Positions 9,475-18,941 are shown, counted from the first letter of the stretch. The stretch: DNA of 64,000 bases from Rhizobium leguminosarum bv. viciae USDA 2370 (GCF_002008365.1 NZ_MRDL01000015.1:186001-250000), one strand, 5' to 3'. Notes: a model not told the origin generated them from the sequence alone. Program-made: numbers and translations.

Positions 9475-12326
9475 ATGGTACCGACGGAACCGGATGATGT
9501 GGTGGCATTTGGTCCCTTTCGCCTTTACGGGGAGCATCGCCGTTTGTTTTGCGGTGCCGAAGAGGTTCAGCTTGGCGGTCGGGCAATGGAGATGCTCGTG
9601 ACCTTGGCCCGGAAGAAGGGTGAGTTGGTACATAAGGAGGAGCTGTACAATGCCGCGTGGCCCGGCATCTTTGTCCATGAAGCCAATCTGAAAGTGACGA
9701 TCGCTTCGCTTAGGCGGGCATTAAGGGAATACACTCCCACAGAAGACTATATCAGGACGTTCGTAGGCCGTGGCTACCGGCTGACCGATCAGGTCATTAC
9801 CGGAGAAATCCCAAAAATTGCGGATCTTCCCGTTGTGGCAAACACCCGATTTCCCGAATTGGCCACGGTTATCGGACGGGATGCCGAAATCGCTGAATTG
9901 CGAGCTAGGATTGCCGCCAACCGGCTGACGACGATCGTTGGCCCCGGGGCATCGGCAAGACAACGGTTGCAGTCGCCACAGTGCAACTGCTCGAAGACGA
10001 AGAGGGAGATCTCATCACCTTCATAGATTTCTCCCGAGTGGCCGGCGAGGAATTCGTCATCCCTTCAGTTGCGGCTGCGCTGGGCATCAGTTCAGGTAGC
10101 CAGGATCGCCTCGACGCGATCTCATCCATCCTCGCTCGAAGGAAGACCTTGCTGTTGCTGGACACGTGCGAGCATGTGCTCAATGCCGTTGCCCATCTCT
10201 GCGACGTCATTGTGGCAAACACAAGTGATGTGAGGATTCTGGCGACGAGCCGCCAGGCTCTCCGCGCGAAGCGAGAAGAGGTCTTCTGGCTTGCTCCTCT
10301 GGAAGTTCCGCCGCCTGACCATATCCATACAGCCGAACAAGTCCTCCGTTATTCCGCACCACAACTTCTCGTCGTACGAGCGTCCGAGAAAGGGAAATAC
10401 AAGACGGAGGATGGGGATGCATCTGCCGTTGCCGAGATCTGCAGGCGGCTAGACGGATCGCCTCTCGCTATAGAACTTATCTCATCCCGGCTCGGAAGCC
10501 GAAGTGCTGCTGATGTCCTCGAAGAACTTGACGATCGTTTCGCCACACTGGTCGGACGTGACCAGGAGGGACCGCTTCGTCAACAGACTCTGCTTGCGAC
10601 GATGCAGTGGAGCTACGCACTCCTTACGAAGAACGAGGCAGCCGTGTTGCGTGCCATCTCGATCTTCATGGGCACGTTCGATATGGATGAGGTTGTTTGC
10701 ATCGTTGTCCACCATGGTTTGGATCCAACGGTCGTCTTTGATGCCATTGCCGGCCTGCGCGCCAAGTCGATGCTGAGCGTCGAACAGATGTCAGGTGGTA
10801 TGCGATACCGGCTTCTCGACAGTACTCGAGCATTCGCAGGCAATCTGCTGGAAGCCGCGGGGGAACTGACCGCTGTGTCTCAGGCCCACGCCCGACTTGT
10901 GCTGGACATCTTCACTCGTGCGAATGCCGACCAGGCAAGACTTCCGACGCGGCAGTGGCATATCGCCTACGCCAGTCGTGCGGACGATTTGCGCAGGGCC
11001 ATCGGCTGGGCACTCTTTCTTCGCGCCGATCCGCTGCTTGGCATGCAGTTGGTGGCATCGGGATTGCCACTGTGGCATGAGTTGTCGTTGAGCGAAGAGG
11101 CCCGCAGCAACTGCGAACAGGCGCTCGTCGAGTTCGATCGGACTGGCTGCAGAGACACAACCCTGAAGCTCAAGCTGGTCGTCGGGCTCGCCGCAGTGAG
11201 CAGCTACATATCACCCAATGCGGAGAAGGCTATCAAGATCTTTGAAACAGCAATTCAGCTATCACGTCAGATCGGCGATAGTCGGGCCGGGTGCCAAGCC
11301 TTAGGCGCCCTGGCGAGATATCGGCTCCTGCCTGGCCACCAGACCGAAGCCCGGAAGACTCTCAGAGAATTGAAAGGGCTCGCCATGCGCTCCAATAATC
11401 GGGCGGCGCAGTGGGAGCATGAGCATCTTTGTACGGAATGGGAAATCATACGTTGCGAGTACCGGCCGGCGATTGCACGGTTGGAGAAATTGCGTCTGGA
11501 GTTGCAAAATACCGCCGATGGCACGGTTTCTCGCTTCGACCTCGATCCAAGGATCAGGACGGATACTATATTGGCCGCACTCTACTGGCTCGGATCGCGC
11601 AGGCCTGGGACTGGTTTGAATAGAGTTCAAGCTGCAGCGAGGGAGGCTTTGGAAGCCCGTCATGGATGGACGCTTATTTATTGCTACACTCACGGGGTGC
11701 TTTTCGTGCTGTGCGAATGTCAGGAGCATGCTCTAGCCAGGGAATATGCCGCGCTACTAAAGGATACGATCTTCCGTCACGGCATGCCGGCATGGATTCC
11801 GGTCGCAAGCTGCTACATTGAGGCGCTTGACGCGCTTTCAGGCGTTCGAAAGGACCCGGATGGACTAATGTCAGCGTTCGATGGGCTCCGCACGGGCCTC
11901 AAGCAGATCGGACGTCATGTTTATTATGCGCTTTTGATAAGAGCCCTCTATGCGAACGGGCACATGGATGAGGGCGTACGGATTCTCGACTATTTGTTTG
12001 AAGTGGGACCGCAACGTTCGATGGTGCCCGAGCTGCTACGTCTTAGGGCTGTCAAAGAACGATCGGTCGGCCGCGACGAAGAAGCACTTTCCACCTTGCG
12101 GGGATCTTTGACAGTGGCGGAGGAAAATGGAGCATGGGCGTGGCAAATTCGCTGCGCAACTGATCTTGCTGCTCTGCTTAGAGACCGATTGCAGATCGAT
12201 GAGGCCAAGAGCGTTCTCGAGCCAGTGTATGGCCAGTTCATCGATGGGTTCGATACTCCGGACTTGCAGAGAGCCCGAAACCTTATGACGGAGCTGCAGG
12301 ATCTTGGACGACTTCCGGGCTCATAG
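9475..12326 (+). pseudogene. Winged-helix + STAND ATPase + helical-repeat regulator, frameshifted in Walker A
   Basis: Intact this would be about 950 residues: OmpR-type winged helix (residues ~8-103), STAND NTPase, winged helix and a long alpha-helical, TPR-like C-terminal region. Frame 1 runs from ATG 9475 (AAGAGGAAC upstream) to 10026, but ends in a nonsense tail after ..TTIVGPG. Translation then resumes in another frame as ..GKTTVAVATVQLL. Inserting one G in the run at 9946-9949 restores a perfect GPGGIGKTT Walker A. Later motifs are intact: Walker B TLLLLDTCEHVL, sensor-1 RILATSRQAL, DGSPLAIELI. Either a recent inactivating deletion or a homopolymer sequencing error. The 3' end overlaps the convergent oxidoreductase gene by 6 bp. 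Confidence 0.75.
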
Positions 12327-14054
12327 CGAGTTGCCAGACGCATCCTCAAACGCCACCGATCGATCCGCTGTTTCGCGGCTCACCGGATTGCTCGCCAGCC
12401 AGCCGTGGATCGAGTGGACCACGACTGATCCTTCGCCGACGCTGGAGGCAACGCGCTTGACGGATTTGGCTCGGACGTCGCCGACCGCGAATATGCCCGG
12501 GACGCTGGTCGCATAGGGCGAACCGTTCGGTGCGCCGTCGTGGTCGTAGCCAGTCAGGATGAAACCCCGATCATCGAGTTCGACGCAACCGTCCAGCCAG
12601 TCCGTGTTTGGGACAGCCCCGATCATCAGAAAGAGGTTCGATATCATATGTTCGGACTCTTCCTTCCCGGGTTGTCCCCATCGAACCGATGAAAGGTAGC
12701 CTTCACCGGCAAGCGAGGTGATTTCGCTGCGGGTATGTAGGGTAATCCGCGGGGACTGCATGATGCGACCGACAAGATAGTCCGACATAGCGTCCGAAAG
12801 TCCGTCACCCCGGACGAGGAGATGCACATGACGCGCCTTTGCCGACAGGAAGATCGCGGCCTGCCCGGCAGAGTTTCCACCGCCCACCACCACGGCTTCC
12901 GTGCCTTCGCAAAGCTGCGCCTCGATCGACGTCGCCGCATAGTGAATTCCCTTCCCCTCGAAGCGTTGGGACTCGGGAATATCCAGTCTTCGGTAGCGAG
13001 CGCCGGTCGCGACAACGACAGATCGGCCAAACACCACGTTGCCACCTTCCAAATGCACCCCAAACGGATAGCAAGTGCAATCGAGACGCCGCGCCGCCTC
13101 GGCGACGGCGAAACGTGCGCCGAACTTCTGAGCCTGTATTTGCGCTCGCCGGGCGAGATCCTGTCCCGAAATACCCATTGGAAATCCGAGATAGTTCTCG
13201 ATGCGCGAACTCGTGCCCGCCTGTCTGCCAGGCCCAACCGCCTCTATGACCAGCGTGTTCAGTCCTTCGGATGCGGCATAGACCGCCGCGGCGAGACCGG
13301 ATGGCCCGGCACCCACGATAACCACGTCATATGCATGCGAAGAGTTCAGCCGCTCCGTGATCCCGAGAGCCTCGGCAAGATCATGGTTGGTCGGCTGAGT
13401 GAGTACCCTGACGCCGTTGAGAACAACGATCGGCAGGCTATCGGCGTCGGCATGGAATGTCTCCATTGCAGCCCGTGCATCGTGGTCGACGTCAGTGTCG
13501 AGGCAGCGATAGGGATAGCCGTTCCTTTCCAGGAAAGTCTGAATGCGGACCGTATTTCCGGAGCGGCAACTGCCCACGATCACGGTGCCGCCCTCGGCGA
13601 ATTCCAGAAGTCTGGCGCGCCTCAGTATAAGCGCACGCAAAATGATCTCTCCGATGTCCGGCTCGGCGTTCACCAGCCTGAGAAGCGATACGCGGGAAAG
13701 GCGGATGACAGACGTGGAAGCCGTGGTTTGCGCGCATACCAGAACCGCCCGTCCGCTTAGATGATGCAACTCTCCAGTGAATTGATTGACCTGGTGCCTG
13801 GCGACAATCGCGTGGCCCCCGTGTCCGTCGCTTTCGAACACGTCGACTGACCCGTTCAGAATGATGAAGAAATCGACCTCCCGATCACCGACTTCATACA
13901 AGTATTCACCGCCGTCGAATTGATCCCTCCGTCCGAACGGGGCAATGCGTGCCATCATCTCGGGCGTGAGGCGAGGAAACGCCTCGCCAGGTATCTCCCT
14001 TAGTTCGGCGGAAATCGGGCTATTGGCTGTGCTGAAGTCACCGCTATAGGCCAT
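12321..14054 (-). CDS. cNMP-binding / glutaredoxin-like / thioredoxin-reductase-like FAD oxidoreductase
   Basis: 577 residues in three parts. A cyclic-nucleotide-binding fold spans residues ~35-150, with FDGGEYLYEVGD and a cassette-like FTGELHHLSGR (92-102). A glutaredoxin/thioredoxin-like segment at 157-232 begins VIVGSCRSGNT and keeps only one cysteine. A thioredoxin-reductase-like flavoprotein runs from 241 to the end: FAD motif GAGPSG (248-253), NAD(P)H motif GGGNSAG (391-397) and GDV (525-527). The redox CxxC of true thioredoxin reductases is replaced by AATS (373-376), so dithiol transfer is unlikely; it may be a ferredoxin/flavodoxin reductase or NAD(P)H sensor. It overlaps the UBP zinc-finger gene by 11 bp, implying translational coupling. 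Confidence 0.85.
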   Translation of the reverse strand: MAYSGDFSTANSPISAELREIPGEAFPRLTPEMMARIAPFGRRDQFDGGEYLYEVGDREVDFFIILNGSVDVFESDGHGGHAIVARHQVNQFTGELHHLSGRAVLVCAQTTASTSVIRLSRVSLLRLVNAEPDIGEIILRALILRRARLLEFAEGGTVIVGSCRSGNTVRIQTFLERNGYPYRCLDTDVDHDARAAMETFHADADSLPIVVLNGVRVLTQPTNHDLAEALGITERLNSSHAYDVVIVGAGPSGLAAAVYAASEGLNTLVIEAVGPGRQAGTSSRIENYLGFPMGISGQDLARRAQIQAQKFGARFAVAEAARRLDCTCYPFGVHLEGGNVVFGRSVVVATGARYRRLDIPESQRFEGKGIHYAATSIEAQLCEGTEAVVVGGGNSAGQAAIFLSAKARHVHLLVRGDGLSDAMSDYLVGRIMQSPRITLHTRSEITSLAGEGYLSSVRWGQPGKEESEHMISNLFLMIGAVPNTDWLDGCVELDDRGFILTGYDHDGAPNGSPYATSVPGIFAVGDVRAKSVKRVASSVGEGSVVVHSIHGWLASNPVSRETADRSVAFEDASGNSL

Positions 14055-14358
14055 CACAAAACCTCGGAATCGGCCCGCGCCGCGGCGTTTGATCGGGAAG
14101 CACGACGAACTCTTCGTCGACGTAGCACCAGCCCCATCCCTCCGGCGGATCGTAGCCTTCGATGATCGGATGGGCCGTGGCGAAATAATGCGCGGTCGCA
14201 TGTCTACCTGGCGAGTTGTCACAGCATCCGACATGCCCGCAAGACCGGCACAGCCGCAAATGTACCCATGCCATGCCGGATGCCAAGCATTCCTCACATC
14301 CCAGGGATTGAGGAACGACATTTGAAATGCCCAGCCGATGATTGCAGGACTGTGACAT
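14044..14358 (-). CDS. UBP-type zinc-finger protein
   Basis: 104-residue protein that is essentially one ZnF-UBP domain, the fold that binds the ubiquitin C-terminus in eukaryotic deubiquitinases and HDAC6. Candidate zinc ligands: C5, C21, C24, C37, C40, C45, H53, H57 and H63, in CEEC, CRSCGHVGCC and GRHATAHY. Bacterial members have no known ubiquitin partner. Start at 14358 is chosen because AGGAG is 6 nt upstream; an ATG 18 bp earlier lacks this. It is the first gene of a pair whose second cistron, the FAD oxidoreductase, begins inside it, which suggests that the two products work together. Confidence 0.85.
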   Translation of the reverse strand: MSQSCNHRLGISNVVPQSLGCEECLASGMAWVHLRLCRSCGHVGCCDNSPGRHATAHYFATAHPIIEGYDPPEGWGWCYVDEEFVVLPDQTPRRGPIPRFCDGL

Positions 14359-14996
14359 CTTTTCTCCTAACGACATCCGGCGACTTACTTTCGGTCATCG
14401 CCGAGTCATCCAACGGGGAATGCTCGACGAAAGCCTACCTGCGTCCGCCTGCGGCAGCCCGTTAAACAGCGCTTATCATCGTGAAATACTGGGAAACGGC
14501 GAAACTGCCGCTGGCCATATACGGAGGACGTTCGTGAAAACAACGGGCCGGCCGGTCGCCTTCAACCTGCATAGTCACAGATAACGGTCGGCAAGTGATC
14601 AAAACCGAAGGACCTTTCATCAGCCACGAAGGACTTTGCTAATTCGAGCAAGGGCGATGAGATGCCAGATTTCGCGCACATTCACCCCATTTAGCGCGCG
14701 CCGCCGCGAGCAAATGTTAACCTGCATCCACTCCAAACGACGGGAACGCATCGCCCGGACGCTCCGGCTTGCCGCCCGTGAACATGGAAAGTCCGGCAGG
14801 ACGGCGCGCTGATCGGCAGCGTCATCATCTTCGACGGCGCGCTCCCCGTCGTCCGCGCACGGCGGTTGATTAGGTGCCGTGGGAGCAAGCGCTGGATCGG
14901 TGGAGCAGGACATCGCTGTCGCCGAGGCCGCCATATCCGCCGTCGACCTCAATCCAGCAGATACGCATTTCGCCACTCAGGAAAGGAGCAAACAAG
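14359..14996. other. 638-bp region with no supported gene
   Basis: This stretch lies between the divergent UBP zinc-finger gene and the SDR gene and should contain both promoters. Short open frames on either strand (for example minus 14620-14976) show biased, low-complexity translations and no family resemblance. A 32-codon plus-strand frame from 14714 has an arginine-rich product that could be gene debris. I see no tRNA, IS end or strong terminator. Confidence 0.45.
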
Positions 14997-15737
14997 ATGA
15001 CGACCAATATCGAAGGAAAAGTCGTGTTGATCACCGGTGGCGGCACGGGCCTGGGCGCGGAGACCGCCCAGATGCTCGCCTCGAAGGGGGCGAAGGTCGC
15101 GATCGCCGCGCGTCGGCGGGGCAAACTCGACGAGGTAACCTCCAGGATTTCCTTCTCCGGCGGCAAGGCGAAAGGCTATGAGCTGGATGTGGCAGACAAG
15201 AACCAGTTCAAATCGGTCGTGGACGCGGTTGTATCCGATTTCGGGAAGCTGGATGTCCTGATCAACAATGCCGGGCTGATGCCCATCCGTCCCATGGTGG
15301 AAGTGAACACGGAAGAATGGGACGCGATGATCGACGTAAACCTCAGAGGCAGCCTGTATGGTATCGCCGCGGTTCTTCCGATGTTCATCAAACAGGAAGC
15401 GGGCCACATCATCAACATCAGCTCCGTCGCGGGGGTCAAGGTCTTCGCGCCGGGTGGCACGGTCTACTCCGGCACCAAGTTCGCCGTCCGGGCCATCTCG
15501 GAGGGGTTGCGCCAGGAGGTCGGAAGCAAGATCAGGGTGACCTCGATCGAGCCCGGCGCCGTCGAGAGCGATCTCAAGCACACGACCAGCGGCACGTCGC
15601 AGGGCACGGTCATGGAATTCTACAAGTCGGCGATCCCCGCCAGTTCCGTCGCCAGGGCGATCACCTTCGCCATCGAGCAACCCGCCGATGTGGACATCAA
15701 CGAGATCGTGCTGCGTCCGACGGCGCAGGAATTCTGA
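14997..15737 (+). CDS. SDR family NAD(P)-dependent oxidoreductase
   Basis: 246-residue classical short-chain dehydrogenase/reductase. Cofactor motif TGGGTGLG (13-20), NNAG (90-93), catalytic Ser142/143 in NISSVAG, and Tyr157-xxx-Lys161 in VYSGTKFA. Closest in pattern to the YdfG-like/clavaldehyde-dehydrogenase-like SDRs that act on small carbonyl compounds; the substrate is not readable. Start at 14997 has GAAAGGAG about 8 nt upstream; an ATG at 14874 would add an unconserved tail. It is followed after 135 bp by an aldehyde dehydrogenase on the same strand, so a two-step alcohol/aldehyde conversion is plausible. Confidence 0.9.
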   Translation: MTTNIEGKVVLITGGGTGLGAETAQMLASKGAKVAIAARRRGKLDEVTSRISFSGGKAKGYELDVADKNQFKSVVDAVVSDFGKLDVLINNAGLMPIRPMVEVNTEEWDAMIDVNLRGSLYGIAAVLPMFIKQEAGHIINISSVAGVKVFAPGGTVYSGTKFAVRAISEGLRQEVGSKIRVTSIEPGAVESDLKHTTSGTSQGTVMEFYKSAIPASSVARAITFAIEQPADVDINEIVLRPTAQEF

Positions 15738-15872
15738 TCGGCGGATCGAATCCACCGCTGCCGCGACTCTGACGATCCAGACCCCCGAACCGGGTCGCGG
15801 TGTGCGTGAACGCGCGTCTCAAGGTTCAAAGACCGGTCGTTTCCGACCCCGATATAGAAAGGAGACTATGAC

Positions 15873-17243
15873 ATGGCCTATCAGAGCGTAAATCCGGCGA
15901 CCGGCAAGGTCCTTAAGACATTCGACAATCACAGCGACGCGGAAATCGAACGCGCGCTCGCCTCGGCGCATTCCCTCTACAAGTCGCCGTGGTGCAAGGG
16001 CGGCAGGGCTCCCCGGCTCAAGGTCCTGAGCCGGTTTGCCGAATTGGCGAACGAGCGCGTTGAAGACCTGGCACGCATTCTCACCCTGGAAATGGGCAAG
16101 CGCATCAACGAAGCGCGCACGGAGGTGCGCATCATCGCCGATATCGCAAACTACTATGCCGACAACGCGGAAACCTTTCTCGCCCGCGAGAAAGTTGAGA
16201 CATCGAAGGGCGATGCATGGCTGGAGTATCATCCGATCGGTGTCGTCGTCGCCGTCGAGCCCTGGAACTTCCCCTTCTACCAGTTGATCCGCGTGGCCGG
16301 ACCGAATCTGGCGATCGGCAATCCCGTGCTCGCGAAACATGCCAGTATGGTCCCACAGGCCGCCGTCGCCTTCGAAGAGCTGCTGGCCGAAGCGGGTGCG
16401 CCGGAGGGCGCCTGGACGAATATCTTCGCGACGGGTGACCAGATCTCCAGGCTCATCGCCGATGACCGGGTCCAGGGCGTGGCTCTCACCGGTTCCGAGG
16501 GTGCGGGCAGCATCGTCGCGGCCAACGCCGGCAAGAACCTGAAGAAGTCCGTGATGGAGCTCGGCGGAAGCGATGTCTTCGTCGTTCTCGACGATGCCGA
16601 CATCGACAAGGCGGCCGTCGTCGGCGTCGAGGCCAGGCTCCGCGGATGCGGTCAGGTCTGCAATGGCGCGAAGCGCTTCCTCATCCACGAGAAGGTCGCC
16701 GACGAATTCGTGAAGAAGCTCGCTGAGAAATTCACCAACACCAAGATCGGCGACCCCATGGATGAAACGGTCGGATTGGGGCCGATGTCGTCGATCGAGG
16801 CACGAGACGACATCGCCGGGCAGGTCCAGCGCGCTGTCAAGGCCGGGGCCAAGGTCCTGGTCGGCGGGGAGGTGATCGAGGGGCCGGGTGCGTACTACAA
16901 GCCGACCATCCTGACCAATGTGTCTCGGGACAATCCCGCCTATTTCGAGGAGTTTTTCGGTCCAGTGGCGCAGGTTCATGTCATCAAGGACGATGAGGAT
17001 GTCGTCAGGATCGCGAACGATTCGAACTTCGGGCTTTCCGGGGCTATTTTCACTGCAAACGTCGAGCGCGCCAAGTCCCTCGCTTCGCAGGTCGAGACCG
17101 GCTCCGTATGGATCAACACATCCTCCTTCACCGGGCCGGAACTTCCTTTCGGCGGGGTCAAGAGATCCGGCTATGGTCGCGAGCTCGCGGGCGCGGGTAT
17201 TAAGGAACTGGTAAACCAGAAGATGGTGCTCGTCGCGCATTGA
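15873..17243 (+). CDS. NAD(P)-dependent aldehyde dehydrogenase, succinate-semialdehyde dehydrogenase-like
   Basis: 456-residue ALDH superfamily enzyme oxidising an aldehyde to its acid. Key residues: Asn132 in EPWNFP, Lys155 in VLAKHAS, Glu229 in MELGGSD and catalytic Cys263 in GQVCNGAKR. The length (about 455) and the GQVC motif match the short SSADH-like branch (Sad/GabD type). ATG 15873 has GAAAGGAG upstream. It shares orientation with the preceding SDR gene and ends in an intrinsic terminator, so the two probably form one transcript. The substrate is inference; a detoxification role fits the surrounding genes. Confidence 0.9.
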   Translation: MAYQSVNPATGKVLKTFDNHSDAEIERALASAHSLYKSPWCKGGRAPRLKVLSRFAELANERVEDLARILTLEMGKRINEARTEVRIIADIANYYADNAETFLAREKVETSKGDAWLEYHPIGVVVAVEPWNFPFYQLIRVAGPNLAIGNPVLAKHASMVPQAAVAFEELLAEAGAPEGAWTNIFATGDQISRLIADDRVQGVALTGSEGAGSIVAANAGKNLKKSVMELGGSDVFVVLDDADIDKAAVVGVEARLRGCGQVCNGAKRFLIHEKVADEFVKKLAEKFTNTKIGDPMDETVGLGPMSSIEARDDIAGQVQRAVKAGAKVLVGGEVIEGPGAYYKPTILTNVSRDNPAYFEEFFGPVAQVHVIKDDEDVVRIANDSNFGLSGAIFTANVERAKSLASQVETGSVWINTSSFTGPELPFGGVKRSGYGRELAGAGIKELVNQKMVLVAH

Positions 17244-17291
17244 TCGGCCTCCGAAGCCGGGCGCATCACATTGAGAGCTACCGGTGCCACG

Positions 17292-17324
17292 ATGGGCCGC
17301 AGCCGAGCGGCCCATTTTGTTTTA
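17292..17324 (+). terminator. Intrinsic terminator after the aldehyde dehydrogenase gene
   Basis: Perfect 9-bp stem ATGGGCCGC / GCGGCCCAT with a 6-nt loop, followed by TTTGTTTTA. It lies 48 bp after the stop codon, a normal distance for a rho-independent terminator. Confidence 0.85.
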
Positions 17325-17346
17325 GTGCCGAGGGGAGGACTAACAT

Positions 17347-17366
17347 ACTGAACCATATAGTTCAGT
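17347..17366. promoter_or_regulatory. TetR-type operator palindrome without an adjacent regulator gene
   Basis: Two perfect 7-bp arms, ACTGAAC and GTTCAGT, separated by CATATA. This size and sequence are typical of operators of alphaproteobacterial TetR/AcrR repressors (..TGAACYATATGGTTCA..). The next 300 bp (17367-17660) contain no supported gene on either strand, so the operator is orphaned here. Confidence 0.5.
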
Positions 17367-17656
17367 GTTTAACCTGATCGCGCAGGAAGCGCAAGCGTCC
17401 CGAACTTTCCGTGCCGTAGACCGGTCATCCGAGGTCATGCGCCGCGGCGGCGGCAGCAAAATCGTCTGCTGCGGGGCAAAAGCGGACCTTCGAGCTCCTG
17501 ATGAACCAATGTCAGCTTTCGGCGCCTGCTCCCCGAAAGCCGTCCGCCGGCGGCCCCGTAGCGGTCGTCTATCCAAGCCGAGCCGATATCCGTTGTTGGT
17601 GCAATCCGGCCATACCAGAACGCTCTAAGAGTTTGGTCGCGTTTGCTACCTCACTC
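17367..17656. other. Gene-poor stretch downstream of the orphan operator
   Basis: About 290 bp with only short open frames of biased composition (for example plus 17365-17628, starting at an ATT/ATG-like context without a ribosome binding site). It may be the remnant of a gene once driven from the operator at 17347. No recognisable domain remains. Confidence 0.4.
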
Positions 17657-17690
17657 CGCGAAAAAGCCCGCGCGGCGATGCCGGCGGGCT
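17657..17690 (-). terminator. Intrinsic terminator of argG
   Basis: On the minus strand the sequence reads AGCCCGCC-loop-GCGCGGGCT followed by TTTTTCGCGG, 28 bp beyond the argG stop codon. GC-rich stem and U-tract are both present. Confidence 0.8.
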
Positions 17691-17717
17691 CATATCCGGT
17701 TCGAAGGAGAACCGTGA

Positions 17718-18941
17718 TTATTTCCCGAGGTTGCGCTTGGCGAGCGTGCGCAGGCGCAGCGCATTGAGCTTGATGAAGCCGGCCGCATCCTTCTGGTCGT
17801 AGGCTCCCTGATCGTCCTCGAAGGTGACGAGCTTGTCGGAATAGAGCGACTTGTCGCTTTCGCGGCCGATGACCATGACATTGCCCTTGTAGAGCTTCAG
17901 CGTCACTTCGCCTTCGACATGCTCCTGGCTCTTGTCGATCAGCGCCTGCAGCATCTCGCGCTCCGGCGAGAACCAGAAGCCGTAATAGATCAGCTCGGCG
18001 TAGCGCGGCATGATCTCGTCCTTGAGATGGGCGGCACCACGGTCGAGGGTGATCGATTCGATGGCGCGATGCGCCGAAAGCAGGATGGTGCCGCCTGGAG
18101 TTTCGTAGACGCCGCGCGACTTCATGCCGACGAAGCGGTTCTCGACGAGGTCGAGACGGCCGATGCCGTTGTCACGGCCGTAATTGTTGAGTGTCGCGAG
18201 CAGCGTCGCCGGGCTCATCCGCACGCCATTGATCGAAACCGCGTCACCTCTTTCGAAGCCGACCTTGATGGTCGTCGCCTTGTCGGGTGCGGCCTCCGGA
18301 GAGATCGTGCGCATATGCACATATTCGGGCGCCTCCTGCGAAGGGTCCTCAAGAACCTTGCCCTCGGAAGAGGAATGCAGAAGGTTGGCGTCGACGGAGA
18401 ACGGCGCTTCGCCCTTCTTGTCCTTGGCAACCGGGATCTGATGCTGTTCGGCAAAGGCGAGCAGGTCGGTGCGGCTCTTGAACGCCCAGTCGCGCCACGG
18501 CGCGATGATCTTGATGTCGGGGTTCAGGGCATAGGCCGACAGTTCGAAACGGACCTGGTCGTTACCCTTGCCGGTCGCGCCGTGAGCGATCGCATCCGCA
18601 CCCGTCTTGCGGGCGATATCGATCAGATGCTTGGAAATCAGAGGCCGGGCGATCGACGTGCCGAGCAGGTAGACGCCTTCATAGACGGCATTGGCGCGAA
18701 ACATCGGGAAGACGAAATCGCGCACGAATTCCTCGCGCACATCCTCGATATAGATCTCCTTGATACCGAGCATCTCGGCCTTCTTGCGCGCCGGCTCCAG
18801 CTCTTCGCCCTGGCCGAGATCGGCGGTGAAGGTGACGACTTCGGCGCCGAGTTCCGTCTGCAGCCACTTCAGGATGATCGAGGTGTCGAGGCCGCCGGAA
18901 TAGGCGAGAACGACTTTCTTCACGTCTTTGTATGATGCCAT
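17718..18941 (-). CDS. argG: Argininosuccinate synthase
   Basis: 407-residue cytoplasmic enzyme joining citrulline and aspartate with ATP, the penultimate step of arginine synthesis. The N-terminal pyrophosphatase loop AYSGGLDTS (13-21) and the segments [13 protein letters not shown] and YETPGGTIL identify the family. Length is standard. It is monocistronic, divergent from an SDR gene across a 177-bp spacer, and followed by an intrinsic terminator. Confidence 0.98.
   Translation of the reverse strand: MASYKDVKKVVLAYSGGLDTSIILKWLQTELGAEVVTFTADLGQGEELEPARKKAEMLGIKEIYIEDVREEFVRDFVFPMFRANAVYEGVYLLGTSIARPLISKHLIDIARKTGADAIAHGATGKGNDQVRFELSAYALNPDIKIIAPWRDWAFKSRTDLLAFAEQHQIPVAKDKKGEAPFSVDANLLHSSSEGKVLEDPSQEAPEYVHMRTISPEAAPDKATTIKVGFERGDAVSINGVRMSPATLLATLNNYGRDNGIGRLDLVENRFVGMKSRGVYETPGGTILLSAHRAIESITLDRGAAHLKDEIMPRYAELIYYGFWFSPEREMLQALIDKSQEHVEGEVTLKLYKGNVMVIGRESDKSLYSDKLVTFEDDQGAYDQKDAAGFIKLNALRLRTLAKRNLGK

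Noticed and set aside
9946-9949. Programmed -1 frameshift in the STAND regulator
   Set aside because: A -1 slip would restore Walker A, but no X-XXY-YYZ slippery heptamer or downstream pseudoknot is evident; a simple deletion or read error is more likely.
14620-14976. 118-codon minus-strand frame
   Set aside because: It overlaps the SDR upstream region, lacks a ribosome binding site and has a low-complexity, unrecognisable translation.
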